DNA from: Flammeovirgaceae bacterium UBA976
Lineage (GTDB): Bacteria; Bacteroidota; Bacteroidia; Cytophagales; Cyclobacteriaceae
Direction of reading: 5' to 3'
DNA length: 7,387 nucleotides
Assembly (NCBI GenBank): GCA_002292365.1
Contig: DBBU01000063.1
Coordinates: 61,121-68,507 of the forward strand
The first letter of the stretch is position 1. The number at the start of each line of letters is the position of its first letter. The notes beneath the pieces are model-generated. The model searched no databases and was not told the DNA's origin. It saw nothing but the letters and a program-made list of their open reading frames with translations. Below, one piece after another: positions 1-7,000 of this stretch. Made by a program: the position numbers and the translations under genes.

Positions 1-237
1 TATTCTACCCGATTTTAAAATAATTTTATAAAAATATAAGTAGATAACCAAATGGAGGAGCAGCGGAATTAATACAGAAAAGAAGAAAATCGAAAGATTT
101 AAATAAGCAAAGGTTACCTTTTACCTAAACAATGTATTAAGTAATAATAACCTACAATATTAACGTATTAATAAGTTGAATTATTAAATTAAGTAAAACA
201 AAAGTTTGATTAAATCGAAGAAGAAAAAACAAATAAT
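1..237. other. AT-rich non-coding leader upstream of the FAS1 lipoprotein gene
   Basis: No convincing gene lies here. All three forward frames close within the first 31 bases, so these could hold the tail of an upstream gene (one frame reads nine codons to a TAA at 29-31), but this cannot be decided from the window. A purine-rich GGAGGAG at 54-60 resembles a ribosome site but has no start codon at a usable distance. AT-only inverted arms TTAATAA/TTATTAA (168-174 and 181-187, six-base loop) and the short palindrome AGGTTACCT (111-119) are present and are compatible with chance in such AT-rich DNA. Confidence 0.6.
176..208 (+). promoter_or_regulatory. Possible Bacteroidota-type promoter for the FAS1 lipoprotein gene
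   Basis: A TTG at 176-178 is followed after 22 bases by AAAGTTTG at 201-208. The known Bacteroidota consensus is a -33 TTTG/TTG and a -7 TAnnTTTG box about 19-21 bases apart, so the -7 box has one mismatch and the spacing is slightly long. Transcription would begin roughly 20-25 bases before the ATG at 238. This is a weak match in AT-rich DNA and is only a candidate. Confidence 0.2.
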
Positions 238-2772
238 ATGATGAAAAATAAAATTTTAACACCATTCAAGTATCTCACAATGTTAGTGATGGCCTTGAGT
301 TTGACCTTTCTCACTAATTGTAGTGATGATGACGATGTAGACGATCCTATTGATGAGGTAGTATCAGAATATGATGATATCATGCAAACCTTGGCTGATG
401 TTGGAGGATACGATACATTAATATATCTTTTGAAAACTTATCCAATTGATGCAAATGGTACGTTACTGTCTTCTTTATTTTCACAAGACGGAACATATAC
501 CCTATTTGCACCCAATAATGATGCATTTCTAGCATTGTACGCAACAGTGGGTGTGAGCAAAGCAACTGATGTTAGTCCTGGAATCATAGTGTCTTTATTG
601 ACCTATCATGGTGCTGGTACTGTCATCGATGAAATAACTCCAGGTGCTAGTATTGCCACCGTTCAAGGTGAGTCAATCATTGTGAATTTAAACAATCCTG
701 ATGCTGACGGTTCTGAGGGTTCTCCGGAGGATGGTACACTCTTAACAGGATCTAATACTAAAGGTATTGTGGTGGCTGATGAACCGATTTTGGCATCAAA
801 TGGAATTATTTGGGATGTAGGGACTGTCCTTATACCCCCTGGTGTAGGAAACTTATTGGCAAGTATTTTAGGAACAAACGCTGCGTCTTTATTGATCAGC
901 GATACCTTTTCTGAAATGGGGGCTGCTTTGCAGTCATCAGATGTTTTTGCGACTGAGGCCCAACTTCCAAGTCTCACTGCTTATTTATCCAATCCTGAAG
1001 TTATGTCTACAGTATTTGCTGTACCAAACGCTGTTTTTCAAGGGGCTGGAATTTCGGTTGACGATTTTTCTCCGGACGAATGGTATGCTATAATAGCCCA
1101 TCATATAATTGGAGAAGCAGGCGCAATGAAAGCTACTGGTGATGCCTCAAAAATTCTTGATGCTGCTACCATTACAGGAGGAGCATTCGATGATGGAAAA
1201 GTTGTTGATGGAATGTTTCCGCTGATGGATGACACAGATGGAGATGGTACGGATGATTATGCGCCACTTTTCATCAAATACGACGCCGCATTAGCCGGTC
1301 AATTTGGAGGCGGAACCGGTGTTCTTATCGATAGTGATTTGGATTTCTTGATGGGAATGAGTTCTGATAGTGCCGGTTTCTGGAATGCTGAAGTGTTAGC
1401 GCCAGATGCTGTAGTTAATGTTAACGGTGTGATTCATATTACTATGGGTTTTCTACTTCCTTTCAAAATTGAACCTGACACCAATCCTATGGAAGGAACA
1501 TGGCAACTTGCCCCTATTCCAGGAGCCCTAGCAGTAGGTCCTAACCAGGATGATCTATCATGGTGGTCGAATGATGCAGCAGCTGTAACAACAAGAGAAT
1601 GTCTTTTTGATGATCAGTACGTTTTTGATGCTGGTACAATGAGTACCAACGATGAAGGTGAAACGATTTGGACAGGGGAGTATACAATTCTCACAGATGG
1701 GTCCACTTGGTTAGAAACTTGGCAAGGTGTAAATGAAGAGCAATGTGGTGAGCCTGTGGCTCCTCACGATGAATCAAATGCGCCATTTACGTATGAAGTA
1801 AATGAAGACGCTGGCACAGTCACTCTATTCGGAAAAGGTGCTTATTTTGGGCTTGCGAAAGTAACCAATAATTTAGAATTTGGAAACGGTCGAGAGGTCA
1901 CTGACATTCCTGAATCTATCACATATACGTACATCGGAGACGATGTTGAAGAAGAAGATCATCATGCTACCTTTTTAGTTGACTACTCTCCTGATGGTGA
2001 TGGTGTTTGGGTATTTGTGCTAGAAAATCAAGATTATGAAGGTCCTACTGATGGTGGTAATTATGACGGTCCTACTGATGTTACGTTTCATTTAGATTTC
2101 AATACTTACCTAAATGATACCAGCAAAACAGGAACAGCTCCTTTTTTAAATGGAACATTTAATAATTGGTGTGGAGATTGTAATCCAATGACTGATGAAG
2201 ACGGAGATGGTGTATATACAATCACTATTCCACTTCCAGCGGGCGATCATGAATGGAAATTTACTGCTGACGGATGGAACGATCAAGAAATGTTCGATGC
2301 GGGTACAGCGGGTACAATTGGTGATGAGTTTGTAAATAGACTTTTAACCGTAGTGCCTATGATGGAAATGAATGTAGGACCTTACTGCTGGAATACATTT
2401 GAGCCTTGCCCACCACCATCTGCAAGTGTTACGTTTCATTTAAATTTTTCCACGTATTTGGCTGATACTAGTAAAACAGAGACAGCACCGTTCTTAAATG
2501 GAACATTTAATGGCTGGTGTGGAGATTGTAATCCAATGACGGAAAGCGCTGTCGCAGGTGTATATACAATCACTATCCCACTTCCAGCGGGCGATCATGA
2601 ATTAAAATTCACTGCTGGTGGATGGAATGATCAAGAAATGTTTGATGCCGGTACAGAGGGTACTGTTGGTACTGAATTTGTAAATCGAATAATCACAATA
2701 GCAGAAACTGATATCGATACAGATGTTGATTACGGTCCCTATTGTTGGAATCAATTTGTTGATTGCGAATAA
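238..2772 (+). CDS. Surface lipoprotein with two FAS1 domains and two C-terminal E-set/CBM-like repeats
   Basis: Predicted 844-residue secreted lipoprotein. A hydrophobic signal peptide ends in LTNC with Cys28 as the lipidation site, followed by SDDDD, which fits the Bacteroidota signal for export to the cell surface. FAS1 domain 1 spans about 45-200 (TYTLFAPNNDAF; closing GIIWDVGTVLIPP). FAS1 domain 2 spans about 205-408 (STVFAVPN; closing NGVIHITMGFLLPF) and carries a DTDGDGTDD calcium-loop-like insert near 332-340. A middle domain at about 416-600 (EGTWQLAPIPGALAVGP, SWWS, paired Cys455/Cys503) resembles a module I associate with secreted Bacteroidota proteins. Residues 615-724 and 731-843 are two repeats resembling the AMPK/CBM48-type E-set fold (FLNGTFNxWCGDCNPM, GDHExKFT). 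Family knowledge suggests adhesion (FAS1) and glycan binding (E-set); no catalytic domain is visible, so a binding or adhesive role is inference. ATG 238 and ATG 241 are both possible starts; neither has a clear Shine-Dalgarno. The gene appears monocistronic, with its own terminator. Confidence 0.93.
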   Translation: MMKNKILTPFKYLTMLVMALSLTFLTNCSDDDDVDDPIDEVVSEYDDIMQTLADVGGYDTLIYLLKTYPIDANGTLLSSLFSQDGTYTLFAPNNDAFLALYATVGVSKATDVSPGIIVSLLTYHGAGTVIDEITPGASIATVQGESIIVNLNNPDADGSEGSPEDGTLLTGSNTKGIVVADEPILASNGIIWDVGTVLIPPGVGNLLASILGTNAASLLISDTFSEMGAALQSSDVFATEAQLPSLTAYLSNPEVMSTVFAVPNAVFQGAGISVDDFSPDEWYAIIAHHIIGEAGAMKATGDASKILDAATITGGAFDDGKVVDGMFPLMDDTDGDGTDDYAPLFIKYDAALAGQFGGGTGVLIDSDLDFLMGMSSDSAGFWNAEVLAPDAVVNVNGVIHITMGFLLPFKIEPDTNPMEGTWQLAPIPGALAVGPNQDDLSWWSNDAAAVTTRECLFDDQYVFDAGTMSTNDEGETIWTGEYTILTDGSTWLETWQGVNEEQCGEPVAPHDESNAPFTYEVNEDAGTVTLFGKGAYFGLAKVTNNLEFGNGREVTDIPESITYTYIGDDVEEEDHHATFLVDYSPDGDGVWVFVLENQDYEGPTDGGNYDGPTDVTFHLDFNTYLNDTSKTGTAPFLNGTFNNWCGDCNPMTDEDGDGVYTITIPLPAGDHEWKFTADGWNDQEMFDAGTAGTIGDEFVNRLLTVVPMMEMNVGPYCWNTFEPCPPPSASVTFHLNFSTYLADTSKTETAPFLNGTFNGWCGDCNPMTESAVAGVYTITIPLPAGDHELKFTAGGWNDQEMFDAGTEGTVGTEFVNRIITIAETDIDTDVDYGPYCWNQFVDCE
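2041..2080 (+). repeat. 13-base direct repeat in the linker before the CBM-like repeats
   Basis: GGTCCTACTGATG occurs exactly at 2041-2053 and again at 2068-2080, a period of 27 bases. It encodes GPTD twice (GPTDGGNYDGPTD, residues 602-614) in the flexible Gly/Asp/Pro-rich linker joining the middle domain to the first C-terminal repeat. The in-frame period of nine codons suggests a small slippage duplication lengthening the linker. Confidence 0.8.
2080..2409 (+). repeat. Tandem CBM-like domain repeat, copy 1
   Basis: Encodes residues 615-724 of the lipoprotein. By hand alignment the first 91 residues match copy 2 at 73 positions without gaps. The copy has four cysteines (645, 648, 717, 724) in the pattern WCGDC...YCWNTFEPC and an intact DEDGDG acidic loop at 653-658, typical of calcium-type loops in such Bacteroidota modules. 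Confidence 0.88.
2428..2769 (+). repeat. Tandem CBM-like domain repeat, copy 2
   Basis: Encodes residues 731-844, the extreme C-terminus. It shares long near-identical DNA with copy 1: a 46-base stretch starting GGTGTATATACAATCACTAT (2209 in copy 1, 2557 in copy 2) differs at one base. Cysteines 761, 764, 836 and 843 match copy 1, but the DEDGDG loop of copy 1 is replaced by ESAVAG and the tail before YCWN is longer. This indicates a fairly recent duplication or conversion followed by local divergence. Confidence 0.88.
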
Positions 2773-2787
2773 TCTAAGAATAATCAA

Positions 2788-2833
2788 GACAATAAAAAAA
2801 GGCCAGCGAATATCGTTGGCCTTTTTTATTGTC
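2788..2833. terminator. Strong hairpin terminator, symmetrical and potentially bidirectional
   Basis: Arms GGCCAGCG (2801-2808) and CGTTGGCC (2814-2821) pair over 8 bp with one G-T wobble around a five-base AATAT loop. The stem is followed by six T (2822-2827) and preceded by seven A (2794-2800), and the pairing extends outward through GACAAT/ATTGTC. It starts 16 bases after the lipoprotein stop, so it ends that gene. The A-tract on the other side would allow it to stop minus-strand transcripts arriving from the channel gene too. Confidence 0.93.
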
Positions 2834-3147
2834 TATACTAGAGAGTCTCAGCACTAATCACATTTACTTAATATATATATTGAATAATTAATCTTAAAGA
2901 GGTTAATGATGAAATACTCATCTTCAATATGATAGATTCCGAACAAAGTAATGGCAAGCTACAAGATTTATTTGCTGAGATACTTTTTTTTAAACTGAGG
3001 TTCAATCACCATTGAATCCTAACCCCCTGACTAATCAACTATTTCTCTTGAATAAGATAAGCTTAAATTAAAATATAATCTATTTAATTTGATCGCTTTT
3101 TGTGATTAAAACTTCCACAAAACAAGTCCCTGATCAGACAGATAAAC
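2834..3147. other. 314-base spacer between convergent genes, no convincing gene
   Basis: AT-rich DNA between the lipoprotein terminator and the stop of the potassium channel. It holds an AT-only imperfect hairpin (arms 3065-3075 and 3081-3090, loop TAATC), a dimer run of TA around 2871-2880, and a plus-strand frame open from 2884 to the TGA at 3013-3015 whose only ATG is at 2929 (28 codons). An AAAGAGG at 2896-2902 precedes an eight-codon frame at 2906-2932. No hairpin with a T-run was seen directly after the channel stop on the minus strand. Most of the stretch looks non-coding or a decayed remnant. Confidence 0.55.
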
Positions 3148-3987
3148 TTAAGCTCCCAATAAAGTACCACAGCGTTCACAATACTTGGCCTTGAAGTTAT
3201 GTTTTTGTTTGCCACAAGAAGAACATCTTAGTTCTTTCTTACGAGTACTTTTTTGAGAAGTCTTGTTCAATTCGGAGCTCACGATTCCCGTAGGCACAGC
3301 TATGATGGCATAACCCATCAGCATCAAGGTAGCTGCCACAATTTGACCAAAAACAGTTACTGGATATATATCGCCATAACCTACTGTAGTAGTAGTCACA
3401 ATAGCCCAGTAAATACTTCGAGGAATACTATCAAAACCATTTTCACCCCCTTCTATTAGATACATTAATGTTCCCGTGATAATCACTAGCGTCAATACGC
3501 CCCCAAGAAAGACTAAAATTTTATGCCTTCCCGAGATCAATGCTTTCACCAAGACCCGAGATTCTGAAAGCTGACGACTGAGTTTTAAAATCCTAAATAC
3601 TCGCAGCAAACGTACCGCACGAACGACTATTAAATAAGAACCTCCGGTATAAAATAAGGTCAAATAGGTAGGTATGACGGCCATAAAATCAACGAGCCCG
3701 AAGAAACTAAATAAATAACTTGAAGGTTTTCTTGATATCCACAACCTCAATAGAAATTCAATTGAAAAAAATACAGTGAATAGCCATTCCAAAATATAGA
3801 ATAATTCTTCGTTTTTAGAGCTTACAGATTGAACGCTCTCTAACATAACAAGTAGTATGCTCGTCAGTATCATATAAAGCAGCACTACATCAAACAAGCG
3901 ACCTAGACGAGTTTCTGTTCCAAAAATGATAATAAAGAGTTTTTGACGCGTATTCTGCAGGTAGTTGTAATGGCTATCTTCTTTCAT
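3148..3987 (-). CDS. Voltage-gated potassium channel with C-terminal zinc ribbon
   Basis: A 279-residue inner-membrane ion channel of the Ion_trans/Kv type. S1 lies at about 31-50, S2 at 63-83, S3 at 91-111. S4 has basic residues every third position (R123, R126, R129, R132, K135, R138), the voltage-sensor signature. S5 lies at 156-178, then a pore helix with the potassium selectivity filter TVGYGD (201-206) and S6 at about 212-236. The cytoplasmic tail ends in a zinc-ribbon-like motif, CSSC and CERC (Cys255, 258, 270, 273), of unknown role. It should conduct K+ out on depolarisation as a tetramer. An ATG at 4023 would add twelve residues, but that codon sits in the loop of the upstream gene's terminator, and MKEDSHYNYLQ fits a cytoplasmic N-terminus better, so the ATG at 3985-3987 is preferred. 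It lies downstream of the receptor gene on the same strand but is probably transcribed separately. Confidence 0.93.
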   Translation of the reverse strand: MKEDSHYNYLQNTRQKLFIIIFGTETRLGRLFDVVLLYMILTSILLVMLESVQSVSSKNEELFYILEWLFTVFFSIEFLLRLWISRKPSSYLFSFFGLVDFMAVIPTYLTLFYTGGSYLIVVRAVRLLRVFRILKLSRQLSESRVLVKALISGRHKILVFLGGVLTLVIITGTLMYLIEGGENGFDSIPRSIYWAIVTTTTVGYGDIYPVTVFGQIVAATLMLMGYAIIAVPTGIVSSELNKTSQKSTRKKELRCSSCGKQKHNFKAKYCERCGTLLGA

Positions 3988-3992
3988 GAATA

Positions 3993-4024
3993 CAAATTTA
4001 TAAAACAATAAAAAACCCACCATA
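3993..4024 (-). promoter_or_regulatory. Possible promoter of the potassium channel gene
   Basis: On the minus strand TAAATTTG (4000-3993) is an exact match to the Bacteroidota -7 consensus TAnnTTTG. Twenty bases upstream lies TATG (4024-4021), one mismatch from the -33 TTTG. The -7 box ends five bases before the ATG at 3987, so the transcript would be leaderless or nearly so. It overlaps the preceding terminator. A chance match is possible in AT-rich DNA. Confidence 0.3.
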
Positions 4025-4034
4025 AGTAGGGTTT
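4008..4034 (-). terminator. Intrinsic terminator of the TonB-dependent receptor gene
   Basis: Read on the minus strand, AAACCC-T-AC pairs with GTGGGTTT around the loop TTATG (one bulged T), and the 3' arm runs into six T. It begins about 34 bases after the receptor stop (TAA at 4070-4068). The loop contains the ATG at 4023 that would be the longer start of the channel gene. Confidence 0.7.
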
Positions 4035-4067
4035 AAAATATCATTTAACTTAACTGCGTTCTGAAAC

Positions 4068-7000
4068 TTATCTTCTCATAAATTCATCAAACGTAATTGA
4101 CAAATAATAAATTGCCCCTATACTTGGGCCTCCTAAACTTTGGATATAATACTTATTAGACAAATTTGACGCTCCCAGTTTTAAAACTGACTTAAGTGAA
4201 GAAAGTTTATAAGAAACTTGCGCATCCAATGTATTGTATGCAGGAACGTTTCCCTGCGCAAAAGAAGACTCCCACCTAAAATTAGTCTGATACCTATAGG
4301 TCATATTAAATCCGAAGTTTTTAAAGAGGTTTCTATTCCCAAAATTAATATTGACTTTGTGCTCGGGAGTATTAAAATCAAATAATGTATTCCCTTGCTC
4401 ATAATCTGCACCACTGATGAACTGATTCCAAGAATAATTTATTCCAAATTTATAGCCCTTTGGCAAAGAGTAATCTAGTCCTGCCACGAGGCCCTGTGTG
4501 TATACAGGCTTGGTCATATTTGTGGTCAGCGCATACGTGTCATCGGAGGAACCCAATAATAATCTTGAGTTTGTTGCCGACTTTGTAGAATCAACCACCC
4601 CAATATTTGTGATAAAATTGGTGTATATATTATAAAAATAAGCCATGTCAATTACCAACTTATTGCTGATCACACTTTTATAACCCACCTCAAATGTCTT
4701 TACTTGCTCAGGTTTTACTGGATTAAACTCAGTATAACGATCCAAAACCACAATAGCATCTGCACTATCTACCCCTGAATAGATTTCATTTCTATAATCC
4801 AAAACCGACTGAAGTTTATAATAAGTGTTGTTCAGAGGGTCTGGGACATATTGATCGTAAAATTCCGGCAATCCACCTAGTAATCTCGAACTGATAATAT
4901 CCAAATTGATATATTGATTTTGTGTAGTAGGTATTCTGAATCCAGTTTGATAAGAAAATCTAAAAAAGTGATTACTATTTGGATTCAGGACTGCCGAAAT
5001 TCTAGGATTGATCTGGCCCTTAAAATTTTCATTTTTATCATATCTAATTGATCCTGAAAGCTTAAGCCAATCTGAAACACGTTTAGCTGTCTGAGCATAA
5101 ATACCATATTCTTTGATAGTAATTTCATTTCCTGCGGTATCTGGAAAGATCGTACCATTAGAACCTAAGTCAAACATTCTAAAACTGGCTCCCAATTGAA
5201 GCTCCATAAAATCAATATCATTTTTGAAATCATATTGACCATCTGCCTGATACATCGCCGATCTATCATTAAATAGAGGACCTTCCGGAATCACACCAGT
5301 CATTACTCTACTTTTTAAGTCTGCTAATGTGAAAGGGTCGCCCGTCGCTCCTTCTGTGATAAATCCTCCATTTCCCTCATCAGCTAAATATCTTCCATCT
5401 ATTTGGCTTCTAGCATAATTATGCGCGGCATATTCTATTTGCATTCGCTCAGCACTTGGAATGTTTTGAATATCTCCTGGATTGAGCCCCTCATCAACTG
5501 ACAAATATCTTAAATATTCTACAGCATAATCTCCAAAATAATTAAAAAATCCTGGAGGTAAAATTGCTGGCCTGGCTGGATCATTATTGGCCAGAGCCAT
5601 GGCATCTTCATGCATTCTTATTCCTAGAAACTCCGTAATGTAAGAATCTCCAGAATTCTCAATAGTCCCGTATGCCCTGACATGAAAATTGTCTCCTTTA
5701 AGCTCCAACTTATGCTGTACAATACCAAAATTAACCAGTGAATATCGCTGGGCACCGGTATAAATACTTGTTCCCCAGCCACCGTTAAATGTATAACTGA
5801 CCTCAGCCTTATCATTCAAACGATAGTTAAGTGATGTGTTAAATTTATAATTTTCAGCACCATAATCAATAAGATCAATTTCTTTATAAGGAGTAACATT
5901 TACCGCATGATTGGGGAGATCGCCTGCTGAAATGTAAGGACGGGGAAATTTATTATTAGAAAATTGATTCAAATTCAGCTGACCATAACTTTTAAAATCA
6001 TCACTTTGAGCAAGTAAGGCTAAATTAACACCTGCCTCATCACCTTGAAAATGTAATCGATCTGCACCTGGATTAACTCCATCAATACTAGCAAACGGAT
6101 TGGTGGATGCATTTCTATCCATATCAGAATTTCCATGCCAATCTTCAGCGACAGAATAAGAAAAATTTACTTTAAAAGCAAATTTATTGTTGTAGGCTTT
6201 GGCATAGCGCAATGAACCCTCGTACATAGGCTGCGCAGTATAATTAGATTGCGTATCATTCATATGATTCATCCCTATCTTTTGAAAAGCACTCAACCCT
6301 TGATATTCAAAAGGATTCTTACTATTGATGAGCAGCACCCCACTGAAAGCATTAGGACCATAAAGAGCAGATGAAGCTCCGGGGATGAGCTCGAGAGATT
6401 CAACATCCAATTCCGAAGGACCATTTAAATTTCCTACCGGAAAATTCAGGGCAGGTGCTTGCGTGTCCATCCCATCAATTAATTGCACAAATCTGGTATT
6501 TCCTGTATTGGCAAATCCTCGTGTGTTAATAATCTGAAAATTAATACTACTAGAGGCCACATCCACACCTTTCAAATTGGCAATAGCTTTATAGTAATTA
6601 TCCGCTGAAGTATTTTGAATATCTAAAATATTCATTTTCTCTATAGACACGGGAGATTCAAGAATTCGTTCCTCAATTCTAGAAGCAGAAACCACCACCT
6701 CTTGGCCTATTTCAACGGCTTCTTCTAAAATGATTTCTAAATCCATAACGTTGGTATCATTGATTTCAATTTCCTGACTATTGTATCCAATACTGGAAAC
6801 AGCCAATAAAATAGGAGGCGCTGCTTGCACGCTGAGAACAAATGTTCCATCCAAATCTGTTACAGTCCCCAATACTGTTCCCCTCACAACAATATTGACC
6901 CCGATCAAGGATTCCCGATTCCCTTTGTCCAAAACAATTCCAGATATCTGTGTTTGAGGCTTTGGTTTGTCACTCTTGATCATCGTAATATCGAAAATAG

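Noticed and set aside
54..60. GGAGGAG as a ribosome-binding site
   Set aside because: The only nearby ATG overlaps it and opens six codons; no start codon lies at a usable distance downstream.
111..125. AGGTTACCT and the following TTTTACCT as an operator
   Set aside because: The palindrome is only nine bases with no second well-placed copy, so chance is likely.
663..977. Minus-strand frame of 104 codons inside the lipoprotein gene
   Set aside because: It lies wholly opposite the FAS1-coding region, whose frame shows clear domain motifs; its translation shows no recognisable motif.
3065..3090. AT-only hairpin as terminator of the channel gene
   Set aside because: The arms contain no G or C, the stem has a bulge, and no distinct T-run follows on the minus strand.
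3253..3459. Plus-strand frame of 68 codons opposite the channel gene
   Set aside because: It is antisense to the channel pore and tail, which are unambiguous; the His/Ser-rich translation is typical of a shadow frame.
5624..5815. Minus-strand frame of 63 codons inside the receptor gene
   Set aside because: It is an alternative frame within the beta-barrel coding region and has no independent support.
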